From the NCBI RefSeq assembly GCF_036997485.1, contig NZ_JAWLPU010000001.1, forward strand, positions 806,001 through 870,000: 64,000 nucleotides of DNA, in the 5' to 3' direction. The notes under the pieces were generated by a model. That model was given only the letters and a program-made list of their open reading frames with translations, ran no database searches and was not told the origin of the DNA. This DNA comes from Brachyspira pilosicoli. Its GTDB lineage: Bacteria > Spirochaetota > Brachyspiria > Brachyspirales > Brachyspiraceae. The translations under genes were made by a program, and so were the position numbers. Position 1 is the first letter of the stretch. Every line of letters begins with the position of its first letter. Of this stretch, positions 52,502 to 61,290 are shown piece by piece.

Positions 52502-52530
52502 ATTATACCATAAGCATATTTAAATGTCAA
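52502..52530 (-). promoter_or_regulatory. Consensus promoter of tRNA-Gly (and possibly tig-clpP)
   Basis: Minus strand TTGACA (52530-52525), exactly 17 bases, TATAAT (52507-52502). Confidence 0.85.
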
Positions 52531-52619
52531 CACTTTTTTTAAAGTTTATATAATTTATATTTAAATATTAATTCATACTAAAAATTTTTAAGGTTGCTAA
52601 AATTTAATTTTTAGCCATA

Positions 52620-52647
52620 TTGATAAACTCAAAAACTTTAATATAAT
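52620..52647 (+). promoter_or_regulatory. Candidate promoter of the EFR1 gene
   Basis: TTGATA, 16-base spacer, TATAAT, 29 bases before the ATG. Confidence 0.55.
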
Positions 52648-52675
52648 TAATAAAAATTATGTTTGGAGATTTTTT

Positions 52676-53446
52676 ATGAATATATATAAAATTGTTTTCA
52701 GCCCAACAGGCGGCACTAAAAAAGTTGCAGATGCGGTTGCTTTAGAAATTAGCCAAAAAAATAATTCAGATATAGAAGAAATTGATTTAACTGATTATAG
52801 TTTGAATTTTCAAAGCTTAAAAATATCTCAAGATGATATGGCAATTATTGCAGTACCATCTTATGCAGGAAGAGTGCCAGAAGCAGCATCAAAACGCATA
52901 TTGCAATTAAATGGCAATGGAGCTAATACTGTCATTGTATGTGTTTATGGTAATAGAGATTATGAAGATACTTTAATTGAACTTTATGATATAGCAAAAG
53001 AATCAAATTTTAAAGTTACTTCTGCTATAGCTGCAATTGCCAAACATTCTATAGCTTATAAATATGCTTCTAATAGACCAGATGAAAATGATATAAATAA
53101 ACTTAAAGAATTTTCTGATAAAATAATAAATGCTTCTGAATATTTAGATGAACATAAATTAAAAGGAAAGCGTCCATATAAAAAGATAGGTAAAGTACCA
53201 CTAACACCTAAAACTAAAAATAAATGCAACAATTGCAAATTATGTGCTAAGAAATGCCCTGTTCAGGCAATAGATATTAATAACCCTAAAATAATTGACA
53301 AAAGTAAATGCATATCATGTATGAGATGCGTTTCAATATGCAATTATTCGGCTAAATATATTAATAAGGCTAAGTTAGAATTAGTTCATTTAGCTTTAAA
53401 AAAATCCTGCTCCAAGGCAAAAGATTATGAATTTTATATTAATTAA
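52676..53446 (+). CDS. EFR1-type flavodoxin/ferredoxin fusion
   Basis: A 256-residue protein. An N-terminal flavodoxin fold (FSPTGGTKKVADAVALEI, the FMN phosphate loop; VPSYAGRVPE) spans residues 1-150. A C-terminal 2[4Fe-4S] ferredoxin carries CNNCKLCAKKCPVQAI and CISCMRCVSICNYSA. This architecture is the EFR1 family, a presumed electron carrier of anaerobes; its physiological partner is unknown. Ribosome site TGGAGA. Single gene. Confidence 0.9.
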   Translation: MNIYKIVFSPTGGTKKVADAVALEISQKNNSDIEEIDLTDYSLNFQSLKISQDDMAIIAVPSYAGRVPEAASKRILQLNGNGANTVIVCVYGNRDYEDTLIELYDIAKESNFKVTSAIAAIAKHSIAYKYASNRPDENDINKLKEFSDKIINASEYLDEHKLKGKRPYKKIGKVPLTPKTKNKCNNCKLCAKKCPVQAIDINNPKIIDKSKCISCMRCVSICNYSAKYINKAKLELVHLALKKSCSKAKDYEFYIN

Positions 53447-53621
53447 TTATAATAAAATAAATATATATTTGTTTTGAATATGTATTTATATTTAAAATTT
53501 TGTAGCTTCTAAATTTTATTTATTGTTTACTGTGTATTTATAGACTTAATAAATAGATAAAAGCAAAATTTACAAAATATAATTATTTTATTGAAAAAAT
53601 AGCATTGAAAATATTATTAAA

Positions 53622-53651
53622 AAAGGCTTGAGTATCAAGCCCCAAGCCTTT
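53622..53651. terminator. Bidirectional terminator after the RND operon
   Basis: AAAAGGCTTG / CAAGCCTTTT stem, T-rich on both strands, 23 bases from the end of the RND pump gene. Confidence 0.85.
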
Positions 53652-53673
53652 TATTTATTCTATTAATTATTTA

Positions 53674-56600
53674 TTATTTACCAGGAGTACTTAAAGCATC
53701 ATCAACATTTGGATTAGTTTCAATACTTGCCAAGTCTTTAGCATCATAATCTTTAAGAGGTATTCTGTTTCTAATAGCAGCATAAACAGTAGGCACTATA
53801 ACAAGAGTAAACAAAGTAGAAACACTTAATCCTCCAAGCACCGCCAAAGATAAAGGCTTATACATCTCATTACCTTCACCATTTGATAGAGCCATAGGAA
53901 GAAGTCCAAGTATTGTTGTAAGTGAAGTCATAAGTACAGGTCTTAATCTTCTAGGACCAGCAAGTAAAGCAGCTGCATCTCCATTAATTTTTTTCTCATG
54001 CATAAGCTGATTCATATAGTCAATAAGTACGATACCATTATTAACTACAATACCAATTAGTACTATAACACCAATTCCGCTGTATACACTTAAAGTCTGT
54101 CCTGTAATTAGAAGTAAGAAAAGCGAACCAGCAAAACCAAAAGGTATAGCAAGAGCAATAACGAAAGGAGCTATATAAGATTCAAACTGACTAGCCATAA
54201 TGGCATAAACTAATACTAAAGCCAATATCAAAGCTTGTATAAGCTGTCCAAATGCCTCTTGCATATCCTCATAATCACCAGAATAAACAATACTAAAACC
54301 AGCAGGTATAAATACTTTTTCATTAATAGTTTTTTGTATATCGTTCATTATTTGGTTCATAGGTCTTCCATAACCTGCTGCGGTAATAGAAGTTATTCTG
54401 CTGTCATTTTTTCTCTCTATTTCTGTAGGAGCAAAATCTTTATTAACATTAGCAATTGCAGATACAGGCACCATTCCAGAAGCTGTAGGTATAAGCATTC
54501 TATTAACATCATCTATATTTATTCTGTCCCTTTCATTAAGCTGCACTATAACATCAATATCAGTAACTTCAGAGTTTTCAGGAGTCATTCTTGTAGCAGT
54601 AGTACCGCCGAAGCTTGTTTTTATAGAGTTAGCAACAGTGTTTATATTAAGTCCCATTTTTGAAGCTAAGTCCCTATTTATAGTTACATTAAGCTCAGGA
54701 CTTGAATCACTTTTTTTCAAACGAACATCTCTAAGTCCTGGAACATCTTGTAAAGCCGCTATTATATTATTAGCTAATTCTCTTGCTCTTGTTAAATCTT
54801 CTCCAACTATATCAATATCTATACCGCTTGAAGTACTGCTTCCGCCTCCTCTCATACTGCTTACACTATCAACGTTAATTGTGGCAGGATATCCAGCTAA
54901 TTTCTTTCTAACCATTTCAACATATTCTTCTGTCTCTACAGTTCTTCCTTCTGATTTATCTATTAATTTAGCTCTTATTTGTCCTTTATTAGCATCAGAA
55001 CCTGATCTTGCCCTTGACTGTATTCTGCTTAAATCTTTTCCAATAACCTCTTCAACATCTTTTCTCATTCTGTCTATAAAAGAACCTGTTTGCTCTTTTC
55101 TTGTACCAATAGGCATTTGTATGCTTGCCATTAATTGACCTTCGTCAGATTGAGGGAAACCTTCTTTACCTATCAATATTAATCCTACTATTATAACAGC
55201 AAATACTACGCTTATTACAGGAATCAATATTCTATTTTTATGATGAACTGAGTAAGTTAATATTTTTTCGTATATATAATTAACTTTAGAGTGGAAATGC
55301 TTATCAAAAAATACTTCAAAACGATAGAAGAATTTAGATTTTTTTGTAGTTACTAATCTTGCACCAAGCATAGGTACTATAGTTAAAGCAACAGCTAAAG
55401 AAGCTATCATAGAAACTGTAACTGTAATACATAAATCTCTAAACATTTGACCAGTTTGACCTTCTACAAATAGGAAAGGCAAGAATACTGCTATTGTTGT
55501 GAGTGTAGAAGCAGATATTGCAAGTGCTACTGTAGAAGTACCGTCTATTGCAGATGAATATTTACCATAACCATTGTTTCGGTAATAGAATATATTTTCA
55601 AGTACAACAATGGAGTTATCTACCATCATACCAATACCAAGTACAAGTCCTGAAAGAGATATAATATTTAATGTTGTACCAAAGAAATACATCAAAGTAA
55701 ATGTTACTATTATAGACATAGGAATTGATATTGCTATTATAAGTACAGTTCTAACATTCCATAAATATATCATAAGAATAATAACAGCAAATAAACCGCC
55801 CTGCCAAGCAGTATCAAGTACGCCTTTTATAGCATTATTAACGTTATCAGCACTGTTGAATAATACTTCATATTTTATGTCGCCAGGTAAGTTTAAGCTG
55901 TCTAATCTTTTTTTAATAGCATCAGAAACAGCAACTGTATTAGCACCAGATTCTTTGTTTATAGAAACGTTAACGGCAGGAGTACCATTAACTTTTATAA
56001 CGTCTCCGTCTTCATCATAGCCCTCATAAACAGTAGCTAATTCTCTAAGTCTTATAGGAGTGTTATTGTCTTTTAATGCCACTACAACATTGCCAATATC
56101 ATCAACTGTTTTAAACTCTCCTGTAGTTCTTAAAGTATATTTATAAACACCCTCATAAGTTTCACCACCTGATATGTTTTGGTTTTCCATAGCTAAAGTG
56201 CTTACTATAGAGTTAATATCAAGACCATAAGCCTGAAGCCTATTCATATCAACATCAACTTTAATTTGGCTTTTTAGTCCTCCTCTAATCTCAGCCATAG
56301 CAACACCGCCAACCTGCTCTATAGAAGTAAGTATTTGGTTATCAACTAAATTGTATAATGCAGATAGGTTGTCAGTACCGTAGAAAGATATTTCCATAAC
56401 AGGAATATTATCAGTAGAAAATTTATAAACTGCAGGGCTTTCAGCATCATCAGGCAAAGATTTTCTTATTCTGTCTATTGCCTCTCTTATGTCTGCAGTA
56501 GCAGATGCTAAATCGCTTCCCCAGTTAAACTCTATAAATACATTAGAATCTTCTTCCTCTGAAGATGAACTTACTTCTTTAATATTGTTTACAGAAGAAA

Positions 56601-56814
56601 CAGCAGATTCTATAAGTCTTGAAACAGATTTTTCTACTTCTTCGGGACCAGCATTATCATAAGTGGTTCTAATACTAATAAAAGGCAATTCCATGTCCGG
56701 CAAAAAGTCAACAGGAAGCCTAGATAAACTCACAACACCAAGTATAACAACCGCAACTATTCCCATAAAAACGGAAACAGGCCTTTTTACTATTAATTCA
56801 ATAAAACTTCTCAT
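53674..56814 (-). CDS. RND efflux pump inner-membrane transporter (AcrB/HAE-1 type)
   Basis: A 1046-residue transporter of full RND length with two repeats of one helix, a large periplasmic loop and five to six helices. Landmarks are FIELIVKRPVSVFMGIVAVV at the start, RLPVDFLPDMELP, GMMVDNSIVVLENI with the proton-relay region, and GIVVNNGIVLIDYMNQL in the second half. It should use the proton gradient to expel drugs, bile salts or similar compounds. It is the last gene of a three-gene operon with the adaptor and the TolC-like channel. Substrate unknown. Confidence 0.95.
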   Translation of the reverse strand: MRSFIELIVKRPVSVFMGIVAVVILGVVSLSRLPVDFLPDMELPFISIRTTYDNAGPEEVEKSVSRLIESAVSSVNNIKEVSSSSEEEDSNVFIEFNWGSDLASATADIREAIDRIRKSLPDDAESPAVYKFSTDNIPVMEISFYGTDNLSALYNLVDNQILTSIEQVGGVAMAEIRGGLKSQIKVDVDMNRLQAYGLDINSIVSTLAMENQNISGGETYEGVYKYTLRTTGEFKTVDDIGNVVVALKDNNTPIRLRELATVYEGYDEDGDVIKVNGTPAVNVSINKESGANTVAVSDAIKKRLDSLNLPGDIKYEVLFNSADNVNNAIKGVLDTAWQGGLFAVIILMIYLWNVRTVLIIAISIPMSIIVTFTLMYFFGTTLNIISLSGLVLGIGMMVDNSIVVLENIFYYRNNGYGKYSSAIDGTSTVALAISASTLTTIAVFLPFLFVEGQTGQMFRDLCITVTVSMIASLAVALTIVPMLGARLVTTKKSKFFYRFEVFFDKHFHSKVNYIYEKILTYSVHHKNRILIPVISVVFAVIIVGLILIGKEGFPQSDEGQLMASIQMPIGTRKEQTGSFIDRMRKDVEEVIGKDLSRIQSRARSGSDANKGQIRAKLIDKSEGRTVETEEYVEMVRKKLAGYPATINVDSVSSMRGGGSSTSSGIDIDIVGEDLTRARELANNIIAALQDVPGLRDVRLKKSDSSPELNVTINRDLASKMGLNINTVANSIKTSFGGTTATRMTPENSEVTDIDVIVQLNERDRINIDDVNRMLIPTASGMVPVSAIANVNKDFAPTEIERKNDSRITSITAAGYGRPMNQIMNDIQKTINEKVFIPAGFSIVYSGDYEDMQEAFGQLIQALILALVLVYAIMASQFESYIAPFVIALAIPFGFAGSLFLLLITGQTLSVYSGIGVIVLIGIVVNNGIVLIDYMNQLMHEKKINGDAAALLAGPRRLRPVLMTSLTTILGLLPMALSNGEGNEMYKPLSLAVLGGLSVSTLFTLVIVPTVYAAIRNRIPLKDYDAKDLASIETNPNVDDALSTPGK

Positions 56815-56852
56815 AATTTAATAAACCTCTCTAAAAATACAAATAATAATTT

Positions 56853-58184
56853 TTAATTACCAACAGAGTAAATATCACTATTATTTGTTTGCTCAGTGTT
56901 TTTAATTACATCTTCATTATCAGCTGCATCTTTTTCTGCTGTATTTCTTACAGCATTGTTATTATTCTGCTGTTTTATAACTGTATTAGTTTGCGGTTTT
57001 GAAACAGTATTTTGCTGAGTAGTTTTAGCAGCATTCGTATTATTTGCTAATAATGATGATGTTTTTGGTTTTGTTTGATTTGTAGTAGTTTGTTTTACTA
57101 CTGTTGTTTGTTTTTCTTGATTTACTGTTTGATTTCTTTGATTTGTTTGTTTTACAGTAGTTGTATTATTAGTATTATTTACTATCTCATTTGTATTAAC
57201 ATTTTGTGGTGTAATATATTCTAATATTGTAGGGTCATTTTCTATTCTATTTACTAAAGAACCATCTTTTAAAAACTCTCTGCCGAACATTACCACTTCT
57301 TCACCATCTTCAAGTCCACCGCTTAAAGCAACTTTATCTTTGGATCTGAATAATATATCTACTTCTCTAATATAAGCTCTATATTGTTTATTAGTGTTGT
57401 CTGTAGTTACATTTCCTTCAAGAGGAGGGTTTTGAGAATTATCTTCTTTTACAACATAAATATAATTTTTTCCTAAATCATCAGAGAATGTGGCACTATT
57501 TGGTATTACAAAAATATTATTAGCAGAGTTTAAGAGTATTGATACATCAGAGAACATACCGGGTAAAAATAATCTGTCTTTGTTGTCTATTAGAGCTTTT
57601 ACCATTAGAGTACGAGTTGAAGGATTAACGGCATAATCTTTTTTTGTGATTGTAGCTTCTACTTCTTTATTTGGAGAAGAAGGAATTCTAATCAATACTT
57701 TTTGACCTAATTCAACACCTGTAATAGAACGCTCTGGTACTTGTATTTCTACTTCTAATTTACTAATATCAGCAACATTAGCTATTGGTGTAGCAGCTGC
57801 TATAGAAGCACCGACTGCCATATATGTAGTAGTTACATAACCAGAAATTGGTGTTCTTGCAGGAGCATAAGCATAATTAGCACCTATTACAAATCTGTCT
57901 ATTAATGCTATAGTGTCTCCTTTGTTTACAAAACTGCCTTCATATTTTAATATATTTGCAATTTTACCAGGAACATCTGATGATATCTCTACTTCTTTTA
58001 TTGCTTTAATTTCAGCAGAAAGCTCAAGATACTCTTCTAAAGACTGTCTTGCAGGTGCTGCTACAAGTACACTTATAGGATTTTCTTTCTTTTTTAAATC
58101 AACTTGCTTCTTACAAGAAATAGAAAATGTACCTATTATTAAAATTGTAGAAAGTATTAAAATAATTTTTCTATATAGTATCAT
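56853..58184 (-). CDS. RND efflux periplasmic adaptor lipoprotein with low-complexity tail
   Basis: A 443-residue membrane-fusion protein with lipoprotein signal (IIGTFSISC). The lipoyl/hairpin and barrel parts show SSDVPGKIANILKYEGSFVN, ARTPISGYVTTTYMAVG, VEIQVPERSITGVELGQKV and NPSTRTLMVKALIDN. Beyond about residue 320 comes a roughly 115-residue tail almost entirely Asn, Gln, Thr and Lys, absent from typical adaptors. It links the pump to the TolC-like channel. The pump gene starts 38 bases later. Confidence 0.92.
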   Translation of the reverse strand: MILYRKIILILSTILIIGTFSISCKKQVDLKKKENPISVLVAAPARQSLEEYLELSAEIKAIKEVEISSDVPGKIANILKYEGSFVNKGDTIALIDRFVIGANYAYAPARTPISGYVTTTYMAVGASIAAATPIANVADISKLEVEIQVPERSITGVELGQKVLIRIPSSPNKEVEATITKKDYAVNPSTRTLMVKALIDNKDRLFLPGMFSDVSILLNSANNIFVIPNSATFSDDLGKNYIYVVKEDNSQNPPLEGNVTTDNTNKQYRAYIREVDILFRSKDKVALSGGLEDGEEVVMFGREFLKDGSLVNRIENDPTILEYITPQNVNTNEIVNNTNNTTTVKQTNQRNQTVNQEKQTTVVKQTTTNQTKPKTSSLLANNTNAAKTTQQNTVSKPQTNTVIKQQNNNNAVRNTAEKDAADNEDVIKNTEQTNNSDIYSVGN

Positions 58185-58197
58185 AGTTGTTTTCTCC

Positions 58198-59556
58198 TTA
58201 AGCTCCTAAAAGCTTTAATACTTGTAATGTGCTTGAAAAATATTCATATATAGCTTGTAAATACGCAAGCTGTGCATTTAAATATGTAATCTCAGCATCA
58301 CTTAATTCTAATGTAGATATTGTACCGCCTCTATACTGTCTTTGAGCCATTTGTAGAGCATAAGCGGCTGTTCTGGCATTTTCTGCTTGCGATTGTAATG
58401 TTAACTCTTGAGATTTTGCTGTAGATATGAGATTTCTGCTGTTTATTTCTATATTATCTCTTAATTGCTCATAGCTTATTTCCATTTGCTCTATACTTAA
58501 TTTAATCTCTTCTGCCGATTTTGCTGTAGATGAGAATGGAAGTAATGAGTCAAGAGCATAATTTAGTGAAAATCCAACTCCCCAGCTAAACTCTCCGCTT
58601 CTGTCTTTATAAAAATCTTTATTATTATCTAATTTTAATTTATCTATAGTAGTAATCCCAACATTAGCATTTGCTGAAAGAGTAGGCCATAAATAACTTC
58701 TTGCAACTTTTCTATTGTATTCAAGCATTTCTATATTATTAGCCATATTATTAAGTTCTATATTGTTAGCCATTATTAAATCTAATATCACATTTATATC
58801 TAAATCTGGTAATGCTATTTTGGTGGCATCTAATATATTTCCAACTAATTCAACATCATCAGATACATTTGTTAAGCCTATTTGTCTTATGAATGTTAAT
58901 TTTAAGCTTTCATAATTATTACTAAGTGCAACAAGCTGAGGCTTTGTACTTTCATATTGTACTTTTGCATTTAAATATTCATACTCTGAAACTTGTCCGT
59001 TTCTGTATTTTATGTAGGACTCTCTCATTCTATTGCTGTAATTAAGCTGCTGCTGATAGTATACTTTATAATTTTCTTGCGCTACAAATGTATTGTAAAA
59101 ATTTAATTGCGTGTTTATTGCTACATTTTTTCTCTCGTCGAAATATGTTTCTTTCATCATTCGCAAGTTTATTTCTCTTGCTTTATCAGTATTCCAGTTT
59201 CTAAATCCTGTGAAGAGTGTTTTTGATAATGTTGCTTGTGCACTCCAAGTATCTGCACTTGAGTATATACCTGTGTTAAAATTGCTGTATTGGTATTCTT
59301 TTGGCTCTGATAAATTAAGTCCGCCGCTAACTGTTAATGAAGGTAAAAATAAATCAGAAAATGAAGCATCTTTTTGAGTTTGAGCTATTCGTACATCATA
59401 TTCTGCTTGCTTTAATGTTTTATCATTTTCAACGGCTAAATCTAATGCCTGTTCTAAATTTATGCTTATCTTAGAGTTTGTAGAGTTTTCATTACTCTGT
59501 GAATATAAAGAAATATTGAATAGTATAATCAATATAAAAACAAAACTATTTTTCAC
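58198..59556 (-). CDS. TolC-family outer-membrane efflux channel
   Basis: A 452-residue protein beginning at GTG with GGAGC 6 bases upstream. Residues 1-19 are a signal peptide (FVFILIILFNISLYSQ). Two OEP repeats follow, each with a long helical hairpin: the first has LEQALDLAVENDKTLKQAEY, the second ALQMAQRQYRGGTISTLELS. It forms the exit duct for the adaptor and RND pump encoded directly downstream (13-base gap). A promoter is visible 63-90 bases upstream. Confidence 0.93.
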   Translation of the reverse strand: MKNSFVFILIILFNISLYSQSNENSTNSKISINLEQALDLAVENDKTLKQAEYDVRIAQTQKDASFSDLFLPSLTVSGGLNLSEPKEYQYSNFNTGIYSSADTWSAQATLSKTLFTGFRNWNTDKAREINLRMMKETYFDERKNVAINTQLNFYNTFVAQENYKVYYQQQLNYSNRMRESYIKYRNGQVSEYEYLNAKVQYESTKPQLVALSNNYESLKLTFIRQIGLTNVSDDVELVGNILDATKIALPDLDINVILDLIMANNIELNNMANNIEMLEYNRKVARSYLWPTLSANANVGITTIDKLKLDNNKDFYKDRSGEFSWGVGFSLNYALDSLLPFSSTAKSAEEIKLSIEQMEISYEQLRDNIEINSRNLISTAKSQELTLQSQAENARTAAYALQMAQRQYRGGTISTLELSDAEITYLNAQLAYLQAIYEYFSSTLQVLKLLGA

Positions 59557-59618
59557 AATACCGCTCCTAAGAAAGTCTACATCGTAAATTTAATAAAAAT
59601 TTATTTTTTTACTAATAA

Positions 59619-59646
59619 ATTATAAACTTCAAATAAAAAATATCAA
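59619..59646 (-). promoter_or_regulatory. Promoter of the RND efflux operon
   Basis: Minus strand TTGATA (59646-59641), 16-base spacer, TATAAT (59624-59619). The gene-free stretch 59557-60010 holds this promoter and the one at 59943; the 300 bases between are featureless AT-rich DNA. Confidence 0.55.
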
Positions 59647-59942
59647 GTTCTAATTTTACAATATATTTAATTAGACGAATAAATAATTAAAAAAGTTCCC
59701 ATAGTTTAACGTTTATAATGCTTAATTAAATTTATAATTATATAGGTATATAAAAAATAATTATTTATATATTTATACAAAGATGGTAAATAATTTTTAC
59801 TTTTTTGCTATAAAAAATATTAATTTGATATCTAATTTTACCTTAAATTTACAAATAATTATTGTTTTTTGATAAAATCATAGTAAAACAGCAAAAAAAC
59901 TGCAAAATATATATATTTTTTGTAAAAAAATAGTAAAAAAAT

Positions 59943-59971
59943 TTGACAAAACTCTTGGCTTATACTATAAT
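59943..59971 (+). promoter_or_regulatory. Consensus promoter of the PepSY-like gene group
   Basis: TTGACA (59943-59948), exactly 17 bases, TATAAT (59966-59971), 39 bases before the first ATG. Confidence 0.85.
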
Positions 59972-60010
59972 TATAATTGTAAAGATAATTTACTTAGTAA
60001 GGAGATAAAA

Positions 60011-60529
60011 ATGAAAAAGTTATTAAAAGTTATTTTTATTATATCAATCTTTTCAAGTTTGCTATTAGCACAAAATAATAATTCAGCAGATACTAATACA
60101 CTAAATCAAAATGATACTGCAATTTATAATCCCTATATGCAAACACCAGACAGTAATGTTCAATATGGATATGGAGTGCCATTATCATCTTTGCCTAAAA
60201 ACACTCAAGATTTTATAGCTAAACATTTCAAAAATGTAGAAGTAAGCTATATAGAGAGAGATTGGGAGGATATAGAAGTATATTTAGCTAATGGAACACA
60301 GATTGACTTTTTCCCTAATGGTGAATGGAAAGAAGTAAAAAGTTATGGAAATATGCCTACTACAATATTGCCTGCTAATGTTTTAGCTACTGTTAATAAA
60401 ACTTATCCTCAGGCTGCTATTATAAAAATAGAAAAGCAATTCACTATATATGAAGTTAAATTAAACAATATGATGGAGCTTTATATAGATAGTAACGGCA
60501 GTCTATTAGGACAGCAATTTGATGATTGA
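60011..60529 (+). CDS. Secreted two-domain PepSY-like protein
   Basis: A 172-residue exported protein (signal peptide to about residue 20, ending LLLAQ; no lipobox). It holds two PepSY-like (DUF2874-type) units. The first is about 57-115: LPKNTQDFIAKHFKNVEVSY, YLANGTQIDFFPNGEWKEV. The second is about 120-172: LPANVLATVNKTYPQAAIIK, YEVKLNNMMELYIDSNGSLL. The second unit closely resembles the two small proteins encoded directly downstream. Family members are periplasmic and may bind or inhibit partners; function unknown. Ribosome site AAGGAG. Confidence 0.85.
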   Translation: MKKLLKVIFIISIFSSLLLAQNNNSADTNTLNQNDTAIYNPYMQTPDSNVQYGYGVPLSSLPKNTQDFIAKHFKNVEVSYIERDWEDIEVYLANGTQIDFFPNGEWKEVKSYGNMPTTILPANVLATVNKTYPQAAIIKIEKQFTIYEVKLNNMMELYIDSNGSLLGQQFDD

Positions 60530-60569
60530 TGATTAAATATATAAAAAATAAAATAAAAAGGAGTAAATA

Positions 60570-60821
60570 ATGAAAAAAATAATTTGTTTATTAATAGCTT
60601 TAAGTATAATAGGTTCTTCAGCTTTGTTTGCTGATTGGTATGTACCTCTTAATCAAGTTCCTCAGGCAGTATTAGCTACAGCAAGAGCAACTTATCCTCA
60701 GGCAGAAATTTGGGCAGTAGAGATGGAGCATTACAATGTTTATAAAGTAAAAATGAATAATATGATGGAACTTTATATTGACAAAGGTGGTAATTTATTA
60801 GGTCAAGAGTTTGACGATTAA
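60570..60821 (+). CDS. Small secreted PepSY-like protein, copy 1
   Basis: An 83-residue protein with a signal peptide ending at about residue 21 (SSALFA) and a single PepSY-like unit: VPQAVLATARATYPQAEIWA, YNVYKVKMNNMMELYIDKGG. It differs from the next protein at only two residues (His for Asn and Gly for Ala in the second copy). It has its own ribosome site AAGGAG and lies 40 bases after the two-domain gene, in the same transcript. Confidence 0.88.
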   Translation: MKKIICLLIALSIIGSSALFADWYVPLNQVPQAVLATARATYPQAEIWAVEMEHYNVYKVKMNNMMELYIDKGGNLLGQEFDD

Positions 60822-60850
60822 TATTAAAAAATTAAAATAAAGGAGTAAAT

Positions 60851-61102
60851 ATGAAAAAAATAATTTGTTTATTAATAGCTTTAAGTATAATAGGTTCTTC
60901 AGCTTTATTTGCTGATTGGTATGTACCTCTTAATCAAGTTCCTCAGGCAGTATTGGCAACAGCAAGAGCAACTTATCCTCAAGCAGAGATTTGGGCAGTA
61001 GAAATGGAAAATTATAATGTTTATAAAGTAAAAATGAATAATATGATGGAACTTTATATTGACAAAGCAGGTAATTTGTTAGGTCAGGAATTTGATGACT
61101 GA
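60851..61102 (+). CDS. Small secreted PepSY-like protein, copy 2
   Basis: The second tandem copy, 281 bases downstream of the first and nearly identical in DNA including leader and ribosome site, showing a recent duplication. Signal peptide and single PepSY-like unit as in copy 1; residues MENYNVY and DKAGN mark the differences. A terminator follows 59 bases later, closing a three-gene unit. Confidence 0.88.
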   Translation: MKKIICLLIALSIIGSSALFADWYVPLNQVPQAVLATARATYPQAEIWAVEMENYNVYKVKMNNMMELYIDKAGNLLGQEFDD

Positions 61103-61160
61103 TAAAAAAGATATATAGATAAAAAACAATAGATAAAAAATAGTTATTCCTTATTATTGG

Positions 61161-61200
61161 AGAAGAGGCTTGAAAATATTTTTAGGTCTCTTCTTTTTAT
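61161..61200 (+). terminator. Terminator of the PepSY-like unit
   Basis: AGAAGAG / CTCTTCT stem with a 20-base imperfect loop and T run. Confidence 0.75.
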
Positions 61201-61290
61201 TTGCATAATATTATTAAAATATTCTATTGCAATAATAACTAAAAATATATATATTGTTTCTTTATCATAAAATTATTATAAGGATTATTT

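Noticed and set aside
61103-61290. Purine riboswitch before the NCS2 permease
   Set aside because: The leader is short, occupied by a terminator and AT-rich DNA, and shows no purine-aptamer core.
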